NCBI RefSeq assembly: GCF_019145475.1
Contig: NZ_JAHTKI010000021.1
Coordinates: forward strand, 1 to 64,000
Length of the DNA stretch: 64,000 bases
Direction of reading: 5' to 3'
From: Pseudomonas botevensis
Lineage (GTDB): Bacteria; Pseudomonadota; Gammaproteobacteria; Pseudomonadales; Pseudomonadaceae
Shown here: in pieces, positions 1 to 9,344 of the stretch
Numbering within the stretch: the first letter of the stretch is position 1
Layout: every line of letters starts with the position of its first letter
Position numbers and translations under genes: made by a program
The notes under the pieces: generated by a model
What the model saw: the letters and a program-made list of their open reading frames with translations, nothing else
The model's database searches: none
Told to the model about the DNA's origin: nothing

Positions 1-716
1 CCTTCGGGCAGGATCTTCGGTTTTTCGAAGTCGTAATCGCGGCGGCTGACGCGGCTGGTGCGGGTTTCCAGGCGCAGGTTGAAGCGCTTGATCACCGGTT
101 TGTCGGCGGCCATGCCGGAGTCTTGCTGGTAGTTCACCGGTTTGAGTTTGCGGAACACTGTCTGGTCGTCGCCGAACACCAGTTTGTGGCCGCTGCTGCT
201 GTGCTGGAAGTGGAAGTGAATGCCTTCCTCCTCGCACAGACGCTGGATGAAATGCAGGTCGGACTCGTCGTACTGCACGCAGTAGTCGCGTTCCGGGTAT
301 TCGGTGCCAAGCTGGAAACTGTAGGCATCGGCGAGAATCCCGCGATCCTCCAGCACCTGGGCGATGATTTTCGGCACGGTGAGGTGCTGGAAGATCTGCT
401 GATCGTGGTTGTGCCGCAGGTACGCCAGTTGCGGCACCAGACTGAGGCTGTAGCGGGTCAGGGTCTTGCCGGAGTCGCCTTGCTCGATGCGGTACACCAG
501 ACCATGAATCTTGCCCTCTCCGGTGGCGCCGAAGGTCAGGCAGCCGGGCTTGTGCAGGAGTTCTTCGAGCTTGAGGTCGGGACGGGCGCTGACCAGTTCG
601 ATGTCGAAACGGAAGGGCTGGTTGAGGGCTTCGCGACCGGTGAAGCTGAGGACTTGCAGGTCGGCGGAGGCGCCTTCGAGCGTGAGGGTGATGTGGGTAG
701 CGTTCGCGTCCAGCAT
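1..716 (-). CDS. vgrG: Type VI secretion tip protein VgrG, N-terminal part (runs off window)
   Basis: Only the first 238 or so residues are in the window; the rest lies beyond base 1. VgrG trimers cap the Hcp tube of the type VI secretion system and carry effectors. The visible part matches the gp27-like N-terminal module: it opens MLDANATHITLTLEG and contains the family segments EELLHKPGCLTF, SLVPQLAYLRH and CVQYDESDLHFIQRLCEEEG. The start at 716 is the first ATG that fits the family's N-terminus. No hcp or tss genes are visible, so this may be an orphan vgrG island continuing to the left. Family assignment is firm; any C-terminal effector domain cannot be judged. Confidence 0.93.
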   Translation of the reverse strand, partial: MLDANATHITLTLEGASADLQVLSFTGREALNQPFRFDIELVSARPDLKLEELLHKPGCLTFGATGEGKIHGLVYRIEQGDSGKTLTRYSLSLVPQLAYLRHNHDQQIFQHLTVPKIIAQVLEDRGILADAYSFQLGTEYPERDYCVQYDESDLHFIQRLCEEEGIHFHFQHSSSGHKLVFGDDQTVFRKLKPVNYQQDSGMAADKPVIKRFNLRLETRTSRVSRRDYDFEKPKILPE

Positions 717-857
717 GCCTGACTCCTTCCGTGGAAAAGCTTTGCCGATGGTGCAGGAACGCCAAAGTGCTATCAAGCAATTTAAACGCATCCGGACGCT
801 GAGATTAAACTCGATTACACGACTCTGCACGGGAGCAGCCGCCAGGATGAACTCACT

Positions 858-2069
858 ATGGACTCGTTGATCAACGCCGCCGGCCGGGCGCTCGCGGCGG
901 GCGATCCGTTGGCCGCGCTGAATTTCGTCGCTCTGCGCGAAGACCCGCCGGCGCTGGCGCTACGTGGCATCGCCATGGCTCAACTTGGCGATCTGGCGCG
1001 GGCCAAGGGCTTGTTGCAGCGGGCAGTGAAGGCGTTCGGCGCCAATGAGCCGCTGTCCCGTGCGCGCTGCGTGGTGGCCGAGGCCGAGGTAGCGCTGGCG
1101 GCGCGGGATCTGGGGTGGCCGGTCAAGGCGCTGGACGCCGCGCGGCGCGTGCTGCAGGAGCATGGCGATCCGTTGAATGCGGCGCACGCGGGGTATTTGC
1201 AGGCGCGCCGCTGGCTGTTGATCGGCGAGCTGGATGCCGCGCAAGCGTTGCTCGGCGAACTGGACCCCGCGCCGTTGCCGCCAGCCTTGCGTGCGGCTCA
1301 CGAACTGATGGAGGCGGGACTCGCGCTACGCCGGGTACAGGCGCACAAGGCCCGGTCGACGCTGCTTCGGGCGCGGCACGCGGCGCAACAGTCCGGGATC
1401 GCAGCGCTGGCGGCGGAGGTTGAGCATGCGCTGCGCCTGCTCGACGCGCCGGCGGCGCATCTGATCCGTTCGGGGCGAACGCAAACGGTGATTCTGGAGC
1501 AGGTCGAAGCGTTGTTTAACTCGCCAGGCCTGGTGGTCGACGCCTGCCGCTACAGCGTGCGCGGCGCCGGCATGACCATCGCATTGTCCAGCCGACCGGT
1601 GCTGTTCAACCTCGCCCGGTTGCTCGCCGAAGCCTGGCCGGGGGATGTGCCGCGAGCGGTGCTGATCGCCAACACCTTTCGTTTGAAACTCAGCGATGAA
1701 TCGCACCGCGCCCGTCTGCGGGTCGAGATCGGACGTTTACGCGCGGCGCTGGAGCCCCTTGGCAACGTCATCGCCACGCCACGCGGTTATGCGCTGGTCG
1801 CCAGCGAGGTGGCGCTGCTCACGCCGCCGGTCGAGGAAAAGCACGCGGCGCTGCTGGCCTTGCTCGCCGACGGTCAGGCCTGGTCGAGTTCCGGACTGGC
1901 GCTGGCGTTGGGCAACAGTCAGCGCCAGGTGCAACGGGCACTGGAAACCCTGGCGCTCGACGGCAAGGTGCAGGCGTTCGGTCTTGGCCGTGCGCGACGC
2001 TGGATGACCCCGCCGGTGCCGGGTTTCGCGACGATCTTGTTACTCCCGGTGTCTCTGGGCAATGGCTAG
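858..2069 (+). CDS. Winged-HTH transcriptional regulator with TPR-like N-terminal half
   Basis: This is a 403-residue protein. Roughly residues 1-200 are Ala/Leu-rich helical repeats resembling TPR units (for example AMAQLGDLARAKGLLQRAV). Residues about 215-320 look like an OmpR/SARP-type winged helix (VLFNLARLLAEAWPGDVPRAVL, then RLRVEIGRLRAALEPLG and GYALV). A second short HTH follows (LALALGNSQRQVQRALETLALDGKVQAFG). An AGGA ribosome site lies about 9 bases before the ATG. It probably controls transcription, but the target and signal are unknown. The next gene starts 31 bases after its stop, so co-transcription is likely. The domain split is my reading; no named family is claimed. Confidence 0.7.
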   Translation: MDSLINAAGRALAAGDPLAALNFVALREDPPALALRGIAMAQLGDLARAKGLLQRAVKAFGANEPLSRARCVVAEAEVALAARDLGWPVKALDAARRVLQEHGDPLNAAHAGYLQARRWLLIGELDAAQALLGELDPAPLPPALRAAHELMEAGLALRRVQAHKARSTLLRARHAAQQSGIAALAAEVEHALRLLDAPAAHLIRSGRTQTVILEQVEALFNSPGLVVDACRYSVRGAGMTIALSSRPVLFNLARLLAEAWPGDVPRAVLIANTFRLKLSDESHRARLRVEIGRLRAALEPLGNVIATPRGYALVASEVALLTPPVEEKHAALLALLADGQAWSSSGLALALGNSQRQVQRALETLALDGKVQAFGLGRARRWMTPPVPGFATILLLPVSLGNG

Positions 2070-2100
2070 GCTGGACGCTCCAATCAGCGAGGAAAGCACC

Positions 2101-2733
2101 ATGAAACAGGCAAACGCAGAAGTGCTCCGCGAATACGGCCCGTTCGACGGCATCGGCAACGTCCACGGCGTGACCTTCGACGGCCGGCAAGTGTGGTTCG
2201 CCAGTGACGGCCAGCTCAATGCGCTGGACCCGGCCAGCGGCGAAACCACCCGCGCCATCAAGGTCGGCGCCGACGCGGGCACCGCGTTCGACGGCACGCA
2301 TCTGTTCCAGATCGCCGACAGCCGCATCCAGAAAATCGACCCGGCCACCGGCCGCGTACTCAACAGCATCCCGGCCCCCGGCGGCGGCAATGACTCGGGC
2401 CTGGCCTGGGCGGAAGGCTCTCTGTGGGTGGGGCAGTACCGCGAGCGCAAGATCCATCAGATCGACCCGCAGACGGGCGAGGTACTACGGACACTGGAGT
2501 CGAACCGGTTCGTCACGGGCGTGACCTGGGTCGACGGCGCGCTGTGGCACGGCACCTGGGAGGGCGATGAAAGCGATCTGCGACGGATCGACCCGCGCAG
2601 CGGTGAGGTGCTGGAAAGCCTGAAGATGCCGACCGGGATCGGCGTATCGGGGCTGGAGGCGGACGGCGGCGATCGTTTTTACTGCGGCGGCGGGGGGAGC
2701 GGCCGGGTGCGGGTCGTTCGGCGCCCCAGGTAA
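2101..2733 (+). CDS. Beta-propeller protein, glutamine-cyclotransferase/SMP-30-like
   Basis: This 210-residue protein has four to five repeating blades of the type G-VHGVTFDGRQVWFASDG...LNALDPASGETTR, with recurring I(D/Q)-IDP-TG-V turns, as in Vgb/glutaminyl-cyclase-like propellers. It is shorter than a full six- or seven-blade propeller and has no signal peptide, so it is probably cytoplasmic. The start at 2101 is chosen over an upstream in-frame ATG at 2062, which overlaps the regulator gene, because GAGGAAAG sits just before 2101. Function is unknown. It may serve as a ligand-sensing or catalytic partner of the adjacent regulator (inference). Confidence 0.75.
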   Translation: MKQANAEVLREYGPFDGIGNVHGVTFDGRQVWFASDGQLNALDPASGETTRAIKVGADAGTAFDGTHLFQIADSRIQKIDPATGRVLNSIPAPGGGNDSGLAWAEGSLWVGQYRERKIHQIDPQTGEVLRTLESNRFVTGVTWVDGALWHGTWEGDESDLRRIDPRSGEVLESLKMPTGIGVSGLEADGGDRFYCGGGGSGRVRVVRRPR

Positions 2734-2752
2734 CTGAAGTGCCCGGAGCCGA

Positions 2753-3619
2753 TCAAGGCGCGCCGAACAGCATTGTCCAGTAAACCCCTTCATCACTGCG
2801 CGCCTGACTGGCAAACCCGGCGCCGACCTGGGTGAACATCGGGTTCATCAGGTTGGCGCAGTGGCCGGGGCTCGCCAGCCAACCGGCCATGGCCTTGCCT
2901 GGGGAACTCTGCCCGGCAGCAATGTTTTCGCCAATCTGCCGGCCACGATAACCGGCGGCCCGCGCGCGATCCGCCGGCATATCGCCGTCCGGGTCACGAT
3001 GGGCGAAGTAGTTGCCGTAGGCCATGGCTTTGCTGTGACCCTGCGCGGCGGCGCCGAGCGCCGGGTTCCAGCTCAGCGGGCGGGCAGCGGCGAATCGCTG
3101 GCGTCCGCACATCCGTGGCCGTGCGCGGGCGGCGTTGACCTCGGCCAGCAGCGCTTTGCCGACGCTGCGGTTGTCGCCTGTGCGACGGTCGAGTACCGGC
3201 TGCGCGAGCACCACTTGCCATTCATTGCGCGAGCGACTGATGCCGATGTCGGCGTACTGGCTATCCAGCAGGGCGCCGCAATAATCGCTTTGCAGCAGGT
3301 CGAAGGCGTCTTCGGCGTCCTCGGCCCCGACAATGCGGATGCTGCGCACGCTCACCGCCGCATACCCGGACGATTTCAGTGCCTCACGCATGCCACCGCC
3401 GTAGCCATAGCCAATCGGCAATGCAAGGTTCGAGTTCAGGGCCAGTGGCGCCAGGCGCTGGGCGGGGCGCCGGTCACAGCGTTGCGGGTGTGCCCGATAG
3501 TCGTTGATGGCGGCCACCAGTTGTCGCTCGGCGCTGGCGTGGGCGGTGTCAGCGAGCAGGGGCGAAAGGATCAGCAGGCACAGCGAAATGACGCGAGACG
3601 AACGAACGACGTGGCGCAT
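2753..3619 (-). CDS. Secreted CAP-domain (SCP/PR1-like) protein
   Basis: This 288-residue protein has a signal peptide ending near TAHASA. The C-terminal CAP domain shows the hallmark elements HSKAMAYGNYFAHRD, GENIAAG and GWLASPGHCANLMNP. An N-terminal region of about 120 residues also begins like a CAP repeat (LVAAINDYRAHPQRC), so the protein may be a two-module form with a degenerate first half. Bacterial CAP proteins are secreted and their enzymatic roles are mostly unknown. Translation could begin 18 codons upstream at 3673, but the start at 3619 gives the better signal peptide. A paralogue of the same layout lies at 45981-46832. Confidence 0.85.
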   Translation of the reverse strand: MRHVVRSSRVISLCLLILSPLLADTAHASAERQLVAAINDYRAHPQRCDRRPAQRLAPLALNSNLALPIGYGYGGGMREALKSSGYAAVSVRSIRIVGAEDAEDAFDLLQSDYCGALLDSQYADIGISRSRNEWQVVLAQPVLDRRTGDNRSVGKALLAEVNAARARPRMCGRQRFAAARPLSWNPALGAAAQGHSKAMAYGNYFAHRDPDGDMPADRARAAGYRGRQIGENIAAGQSSPGKAMAGWLASPGHCANLMNPMFTQVGAGFASQARSDEGVYWTMLFGAP

Positions 3620-3752
3620 GGGACGGGCGACTCTGAAAAGGACAATGCTGAAAGGGGATGAACCGCAGAACACGGCGCGGGTAGGACTGGTGTTTTTGGA
3701 CTTGGTTCACGGGTTCAATAATGGCCTTTTGGGCAAGCCGACGACTGGTGTG

Positions 3753-4523
3753 TCACCGATTCAACACATCCTCCATCCACTGCAGATACTGCTCCCGCTC
3801 GGATATCGAGTTGTGCCCTGAATCCGGCACTACCCGCAGCGTTGCCACGCCCTTGGGAAAATGCGCCAGCAACCGTTCCGTGCTGGCCCGGGGGATCACT
3901 TCATCATCGCTGGCCGCCAGCAACAGGGTCGGCACGCGGATATGCGCCGCATATTGACCCGACTCGTAACGATCCTTGAGCAGCCAGTTCACCGGCACCC
4001 ACGGATAGTGCTGGACGGCAAGTTCGGCGAGGCTGTTGTACGGCGTCACCAGAACCAGTTGCGCCACCGGCCGTTGACTCGCCAGCCGTACCGCCACCCC
4101 GGAACCGAGACTGCGCCCGACCAGGGCAATCTGCGGATGGCTGGCGTACACCTGATCGAACAGCGCCAGAGCGTCCTGCGCGATCGCTTCCTCTGACGGC
4201 GAGCCGCCGCTGCCGCCAAATCCCCGGTAATTCAGCAGATACAGCGCGTAATCGGGAAACGCCTCGGCGAACCCTGGCAGATTGCGTGACACGTCTTCGG
4301 CATTGCCGCCGAAATAGATCAGTGCCCTCGACCCGGAGTGCGCGCGGGTAATCACCTGAATCTCGGCATCCGGCATCGACAGGGTCAGCCGGGCGTCCGC
4401 TGAAACCGCTGCGCCGGACGACGGGAAATAGATCAACGAACGCTGAAACACGAACAGCCCCGCGCACAGCAGCAGGTAAACGGCGACGAGCAAAACGACG
4501 AGTGACAACAGGGTTCGTGACAT
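3753..4523 (-). CDS. Membrane-anchored alpha/beta hydrolase (BEM46/ABHD13-like)
   Basis: This 256-residue protein has one N-terminal membrane segment (LLSLVVLLVAVYLLLCAGLF) followed by an alpha/beta-hydrolase fold. Visible elements are the FGGNAED oxyanion-loop motif, NYRGFGGSGGSPSE, the nucleophile elbow GRSLGSG (Ser near residue 138), the acid in AASDDEVIP and the catalytic His in DSGHNSI. The arrangement resembles BEM46-type hydrolases, whose substrates are mostly unknown. The chosen start gives the anchor directly at the N-terminus; the open frame extends 41 codons further without similarity. It is divergent from the aldo/keto reductase gene, with about 110 bases between the starts. Confidence 0.85.
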   Translation of the reverse strand: MSRTLLSLVVLLVAVYLLLCAGLFVFQRSLIYFPSSGAAVSADARLTLSMPDAEIQVITRAHSGSRALIYFGGNAEDVSRNLPGFAEAFPDYALYLLNYRGFGGSGGSPSEEAIAQDALALFDQVYASHPQIALVGRSLGSGVAVRLASQRPVAQLVLVTPYNSLAELAVQHYPWVPVNWLLKDRYESGQYAAHIRVPTLLLAASDDEVIPRASTERLLAHFPKGVATLRVVPDSGHNSISEREQYLQWMEDVLNR

Positions 4524-4635
4524 TCGGCTAACTTTATCGGGACGCGGAGGTTCGTCGTCGCAGTGTAGTCCAGCGATCTGGCGCAGCGGCCGCGATACAC
4601 AAGGCGCAACAGTTCCACGCAGCAGGAGCGCGGGC

Positions 4636-5580
4636 ATGAGCCACACTCAGGGTTATTCCCGCCGTCACCTTCTGACTCTGGCTGCCGGGGTTTCGGCGGT
4701 CGTCACCTTTGATCGGACGTTGGCCATTGCCACGTCGCCGAGCGGCACAGGAGACCAGACCATGCAGACCCGCCCCATCCCTTCGAGCTCCGAGCCGCTG
4801 CCGCTGGTGGGATTGGGCACCTATCGCGGTTTCGATGTCGCCCCCGGCGATCCGCTCTACAAACAGCTGCCGGCGGTGCTCAGCGAGTTGTTCCGAAAGG
4901 GCGGCACGGTGGTCGACAGCTCGCCGATGTACGGCCGCGCCGAAGAAACCACGGGCGAGCTGCTGTCGATCCATGAGCCGCGCTCACCGGCGTTCCTGGC
5001 GACCAAGGTGTGGACGCGCGGCCGCCAGGAGGGCATCGCGCAGATGGAGCGTTCGTTCAGCCTGCTGCGCACCGAGCGCATCGATCTGATGCAGATCCAC
5101 AACCTGCTGGACTGGCAAACCCACTTGCCGACCCTGCGCGAGTGGAAAGCGCAGGGACGCATTCGCTACATTGGCATTACTCACTACACGTCCTCGGCTT
5201 ACGAGGAGGTCGAGGCGGTGCTGAAAGCCGAGCCGCTGGATTTCCTGCAAATCAACTACGCCCTCGACGATCGCGGTGTCGAAAAACGCATCCTGCCGCT
5301 GTGCCGCGAACGCGGGGTGGCGGTGATCTGCAACCGGCCATTTGGCGGTGGTGATCTGCTCACGAAGCTCAAGGGCAGGCCGTTGCCGGGGTGGGCGCCG
5401 CAGGTGCAGGTCAACAGTTGGCCGCAACTGGCGCTGAAATTCCTGCTGGCGCACCCGGCGGTGACCTGCGTGATTCCCGGCACCGGCAATCCGCGCTACA
5501 TGGCCGACAACGCGGGCGCCGGGTTCGGCTTGATGCTGACTGATGCGCAGCGCCAGCAGTTGATTGCGCTGGTGAGTTAG
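4636..5580 (+). CDS. Aldo/keto reductase with Tat-type signal
   Basis: This 314-residue protein has a good AGGAG site before the ATG. The N-terminus carries SRRHLLTLAAG, a twin-arginine-like signal, which suggests periplasmic export. The body is an aldo/keto reductase: GLGTYRGFD, the catalytic Asp and Tyr in VVDSSPMYG, Lys in ATKVW and His in QIHNLLDW, ending with the NADP-binding part CVIPGTGNPRYMADN. Such enzymes reduce carbonyls with NADPH. Export is unusual for an NADPH enzyme unless the cofactor is folded in first, as Tat allows. The stop overlaps the stop of the convergent LysR gene by a few bases. Confidence 0.88.
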   Translation: MSHTQGYSRRHLLTLAAGVSAVVTFDRTLAIATSPSGTGDQTMQTRPIPSSSEPLPLVGLGTYRGFDVAPGDPLYKQLPAVLSELFRKGGTVVDSSPMYGRAEETTGELLSIHEPRSPAFLATKVWTRGRQEGIAQMERSFSLLRTERIDLMQIHNLLDWQTHLPTLREWKAQGRIRYIGITHYTSSAYEEVEAVLKAEPLDFLQINYALDDRGVEKRILPLCRERGVAVICNRPFGGGDLLTKLKGRPLPGWAPQVQVNSWPQLALKFLLAHPAVTCVIPGTGNPRYMADNAGAGFGLMLTDAQRQQLIALVS

Positions 5581-6473
5581 CGGCCGCGATAACGCAGCGC
5601 CTCCAGCAGCAGCGCAAAGGCTGGCGCGGCCTGGCGCCGGCTCGGGTAGTACAGGTGGTAACCGGAAAATGCCGGGCACCAATCCTCCAGCACTTGTCGC
5701 AGACGTCCGTCCGCCAGATAAGGGGCGACGACGTTTTCCGGAATGTAGCTCAGACCGAAACCGTCGAGCGCCGCGTCAAGCAAGGGGTAGACGCCGTTGA
5801 GGGTGATCTGCCCGGAAACCCGCACCTTGAGGCTTTCGCCGTCCTTCTCGAACTCCCAGCTGTACAAGCCGCCATTGGTCGGCAGACGCAGGTTGTTGCA
5901 GGCGTGTCCGGTCAGCTCCCGTGGGGTTGTCGGCGGCGGATGCCGGTCGAAGTAGGCCGGCGAGCCGACCACCGCCATGCGCATGTCCGGGCCGATGCGG
6001 GTGGCGATCATGCCTTGCGCCACGTCTTCGCCCAGGCGCACGCCGGCATCGAAGCCTTGCCCGGCGATATCGACGAAGCCGTAGTCGCAGCAGACCTCGA
6101 CGGCGATGTCCGGGTATTGGGGCAGGAACGTTTGCAGCACCGGGCGCAGCAGCCAGTCCAGCGAATGATCGGTTGCGCTGATGCGAATCCGCCCGGCCGG
6201 GGTTTCGCGCAGGTTGCTCAGGGCCGCCAGCTCCAGTTCGATCTCCTCGAAACGCGGGCCAACGGTTTGCAGCAGATGTTCACCGGCCTCGGTGGGGGAC
6301 ACGCTGCGCGTGGTGCGGGTCAGCAGGCGCAGGCCGAGGCGCGCTTCGAGGCTGCGAATCGTATGGCTGAGCGCCGATTGCGAGACGCCGAGCCTGGCCG
6401 CTGCCTTGGTGAAACTGCGCTCCCGCGCCACGGCGAGGAAGGCGAGAAGGTCGCTGGCGTTTTCCCGAAGCAT
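5577..6473 (-). CDS. LysR-family transcriptional regulator
   Basis: This 298-residue LysR protein has an N-terminal HTH (LLAFLAVARERSFTKAAARLGVSQSALSHTI) and a C-terminal periplasmic-binding-like sensor domain. The start at 6473 gives MLRENASDLL, the usual LysR N-terminus; the open frame runs much further upstream without similarity. The gene is divergent from the cupin gene (104 bases between starts), the usual arrangement for a LysR regulator and its target. It is tail-to-tail with the aldo/keto reductase gene. Likely targets are the cupin gene and its own promoter; the inducer is unknown. Confidence 0.92.
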   Translation of the reverse strand: MLRENASDLLAFLAVARERSFTKAAARLGVSQSALSHTIRSLEARLGLRLLTRTTRSVSPTEAGEHLLQTVGPRFEEIELELAALSNLRETPAGRIRISATDHSLDWLLRPVLQTFLPQYPDIAVEVCCDYGFVDIAGQGFDAGVRLGEDVAQGMIATRIGPDMRMAVVGSPAYFDRHPPPTTPRELTGHACNNLRLPTNGGLYSWEFEKDGESLKVRVSGQITLNGVYPLLDAALDGFGLSYIPENVVAPYLADGRLRQVLEDWCPAFSGYHLYYPSRRQAAPAFALLLEALRYRGR

Positions 6474-6576
6474 TGATGAGTGTCCTGCATAAGTTTTTTC
6501 GAATTCTAGTCGATTATCTGAAGAGTACGGCTCGCTAAAGTGCTCGGGTGTATTCATCAGACTCTGGAGACATGCC

Positions 6577-7053
6577 ATGAACCCGATTGCCGCTTCGGCG
6601 CTGACCCTTTCCCTGCTCGCGGGCGAGGTGCAGGCCAATGAAACGCCACGCGTGACGGTCACGCCCAATGGTTCGCAACCGTCGGCCAAGGGGCCGGCGG
6701 ACTGGTTTACCGGCACGGTGCGGGTCGATGCGCCGTTCAAGGGCACTGACGCCGCTCGGGTCAGTGGTGCGACCGTGACCTTCGAACCAGGCGCGCGTAC
6801 GGCGTGGCATACCCACCCGTTGGGGCAGACGCTGATCGTCACGGCCGGTGCGGGGTTTGTACAGGAGTGGGGGCAGCCGGTTCGCCGTATTCAGCCGGGC
6901 GATACCGTGTGGATTGCGCCGGGGGCGAAGCATTGGCATGGCGCGGCAGCGACGACGGCGATGACCCATATCGCGATTGCCGAAGTGCTGGACGGGAGCG
7001 TGGTGGAGTGGATGGAGCAGGTGGGGGAGGCGCAGTATCCGCGTACCGAATAA
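6577..7053 (+). CDS. Exported cupin-domain protein
   Basis: This 158-residue protein has a short signal-like N-terminus (MNPIAASALTLSLLAGEVQA). It is a single cupin barrel: the first motif is AWHTHPLGQTLIVTAGAG and the second is PGDTVWIAPGAKHWHGA, which together supply the usual metal-binding His/Gln/His set. It resembles mandelonitrile-lyase-like cupins often annotated beside LysR regulators. The substrate cannot be deduced. Its expression is probably controlled by the divergent LysR gene at 5577-6473. Confidence 0.85.
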   Translation: MNPIAASALTLSLLAGEVQANETPRVTVTPNGSQPSAKGPADWFTGTVRVDAPFKGTDAARVSGATVTFEPGARTAWHTHPLGQTLIVTAGAGFVQEWGQPVRRIQPGDTVWIAPGAKHWHGAAATTAMTHIAIAEVLDGSVVEWMEQVGEAQYPRTE

Positions 7054-7062
7054 GGCTCTTAG

Positions 7063-7092
7063 CCCAGCCCTCTCCCCCGGGAGAGGACTGGG
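7063..7092. terminator. Long GC-rich inverted repeat, terminator or repeat element
   Basis: A 14-base stem with one mismatch (CCCAGCCCTCTCCC paired with GGGAGAGGACTGGG) has a 2-base gap. It lies just after the cupin stop and before the paoC stop, between convergent genes. There is no T-run. It resembles the CCCTCTCCC/GGGAGAGGG repeat family seen elsewhere in the window (21458, 56072 and 61784), so it may be a dispersed element that also blocks read-through. Confidence 0.5.
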
Positions 7093-7145
7093 CGGGCGGC
7101 GTTCGATGAGGACAAAAGGGTTCACCCGATTTCAGCGTCACACCC

Positions 7146-9344
7146 TCAGACCATCTCCGGCAAAGCCCCCATAATCTTGTCCAGTGTCACCGGGTATTCC
7201 CGTACCCTGGCCCCCGTCGCGTTATAGATCGCATTCGCCACTGCCGCGCTCACGCCGCAAATTCCCAGTTCTCCTACTCCCTTGGCTTTCATCGGCGATG
7301 AAACCGGGTCCGTCTCATCGAGGAAAATCACCTCCTGATGCGGAATGTCGGCATGTACCGGCACCTCGTACCCCGCCAGGTCATGGTTGACGAAGAAGCC
7401 CAACCGCTTGTCCACCGCCAGCTCCTCCATCAATGCCGCCCCGACGCCCATGGTCATGGCGCCGATCACCTGGCTGCGCGCGGATTTCGGGTTGAGAATC
7501 CGGCCGGCCGAGCACACCGCGAGCATGCGCCGTACCCGCACTTCACCGGTCGCTGCATCCACCGCGACTTCGGCGAAATGCGCGCCGAACGTCGACTGCT
7601 GATACTGCTTGGCAAGGTCGCCGAACTCGATACTGTCCTCGGCCTCCAGCGCCGCATCCTGCGCGGCGTTGCGCAACGGCAGGCTTTTGCTGCCGAGGCG
7701 CACATGGCCGTCGATAAACTCGGCTTCGCCCTGGCTCATGCCGAGTTTCGCCGCTACGGCCTCACGCAGTTTCACGCACGCCGCATACACCCCGGCAGTC
7801 GAGCAGTTGCCACCGAACTGCCCACCGGAGCCGGACGACACCGGAAAACTCGAATCGCCCAGATGCACCACCACCTCTTCCAGACCCACGCCCATCATCT
7901 CGGCCGCCGTCTGCGCGATGATCGTGTAGCTGCCGGTGCCGATGTCGGTCATGTCGGTTTCCACGGTGATTTTGCCGTTGCGCTCCAGCCGCACCCGCGC
8001 GCCGGACTTCACCAGCAGATTGTTGCGAATCGCCGCCGCCACGCCCATACCGATCAGCCAGCGACCTTCGCGACGGCTGCCCGGTTGTGCGTTGCGCTTA
8101 TCCCAGCCGAAGCGTTCGGCGCCGGTTTGCAGGCATTCGATCAGGTGGCGCTGGGAGAATGGTCGCTCGGTTTTCACCGGGTCGACCTGGGTGTCGTTGA
8201 GGATGCGGAACTGGATCGGATCGAGTTTGAGTTTTTCCGCCATCTCGTCCATGGCGATTTCCAGCACCATCAGCCCCGGGGTTTCCCCGGGCGCGCGCAT
8301 GGCATTGCCTTCCGGCAGGTCCAGCGGCGCGAGGCGCATGCTCACCAGACGATTTTCGGCGGCATAGAGCAACTGGCTCGGCTGTGCCGCCAGCTCGACC
8401 TTGCCCTCGGCCAGATTACCCGACCAGCCTTCATGGGCGATGGCGGTGAGTTTGCCGTCCGCCGTGGCACCCATGCGAATCCGTTGAATGGTGGCGGGGC
8501 GGTGGGTGGTGTTGTTGGCGACCTGCGGCCGGGTCAGCGCGACTTTCACCGGTCGGCCGGCCAGGCGTGCGCCAAGAGCGGCGAGGATTGCATCGGCGCG
8601 GATGAACAGCTTGCCACCGAAGCCGCCACCGATGTAGGGCGAGATCAGGCGGACCTTCTCCTTGGGCAGACCCAGGGTGGCGGCGATGTCGCCGACGCTC
8701 CAGGCGACCATCTGGTTCGAGGTCCACAGGGTCAGTTGATCGCCTTGCCATGCGGCCAGCGTGGAGTGCGGCTCCATCATGGCGTGGGACTGATCCGGCG
8801 TGGTGTAGGTCTGATCGAACTGCACCGGCGCCGCCGCGAATGCCGCCGCAAAGTCGCCGTGGCGGACGTCGGGCATTTCGTCCTTGGGTTCGACGCCCTG
8901 GTCGCGCACGCTGGCCAGATCGAACTCGCCCTTGGTGGCCTCATAGTCAACCTTGACGCACTGCGCGGCAGCGCGAGCCTGTTCGAACGTCTCGGCGACC
9001 ACCAACGCCACGGCCTGGTGATAGTGCTGCACCTGCGGGCCGGCGAGCAGATGCGCGGCGTTGTATTTGCCCTTGCCGAGCTTGCCGGCGTTGGCAGCGG
9101 TGACGATCGCCAGCACCCCCGGCGCGGCCTTGGCCTCGGCAAGATCAATGTTGGCGATGCGACCTTTGGCGATGGTCGAGCCGACCATGACGCCATAGGC
9201 CTGATGTTTTACCGCTTCATGTTGTTCATAGGCATACGGCGCCTGGCCGCTGGTTTTCAACGGGCCTTCGATACGATCGGTGGCTTTGCCGACGACCTTC
9301 AACTGGTCGATCGGATTGCGGGTGGCGGGCGTGTCGAATTTCAT
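7146..9344 (-). CDS. paoC: Aldehyde oxidoreductase, molybdopterin-binding large subunit (PaoC-like)
   Basis: This 732-residue subunit belongs to the xanthine dehydrogenase superfamily. It holds the molybdenum cofactor and oxidises aldehydes to acids. Seen here are the entry segment GKATDRIEGPLKTSGQAPYAYE, the GGGFGGKLF Moco-binding loop, GSGSGGQFGG and the C-terminal GVGELGICG carrying the conserved catalytic Glu. The ATG overlaps the TGA of paoB by 4 bases, showing tight coupling. The gene order paoA-paoB-paoC matches the periplasmic E. coli PaoABC (YagTSR). The chaperone gene paoD, normally next in line, is not present downstream. Confidence 0.93.
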   Translation of the reverse strand: MKFDTPATRNPIDQLKVVGKATDRIEGPLKTSGQAPYAYEQHEAVKHQAYGVMVGSTIAKGRIANIDLAEAKAAPGVLAIVTAANAGKLGKGKYNAAHLLAGPQVQHYHQAVALVVAETFEQARAAAQCVKVDYEATKGEFDLASVRDQGVEPKDEMPDVRHGDFAAAFAAAPVQFDQTYTTPDQSHAMMEPHSTLAAWQGDQLTLWTSNQMVAWSVGDIAATLGLPKEKVRLISPYIGGGFGGKLFIRADAILAALGARLAGRPVKVALTRPQVANNTTHRPATIQRIRMGATADGKLTAIAHEGWSGNLAEGKVELAAQPSQLLYAAENRLVSMRLAPLDLPEGNAMRAPGETPGLMVLEIAMDEMAEKLKLDPIQFRILNDTQVDPVKTERPFSQRHLIECLQTGAERFGWDKRNAQPGSRREGRWLIGMGVAAAIRNNLLVKSGARVRLERNGKITVETDMTDIGTGSYTIIAQTAAEMMGVGLEEVVVHLGDSSFPVSSGSGGQFGGNCSTAGVYAACVKLREAVAAKLGMSQGEAEFIDGHVRLGSKSLPLRNAAQDAALEAEDSIEFGDLAKQYQQSTFGAHFAEVAVDAATGEVRVRRMLAVCSAGRILNPKSARSQVIGAMTMGVGAALMEELAVDKRLGFFVNHDLAGYEVPVHADIPHQEVIFLDETDPVSSPMKAKGVGELGICGVSAAVANAIYNATGARVREYPVTLDKIMGALPEMV

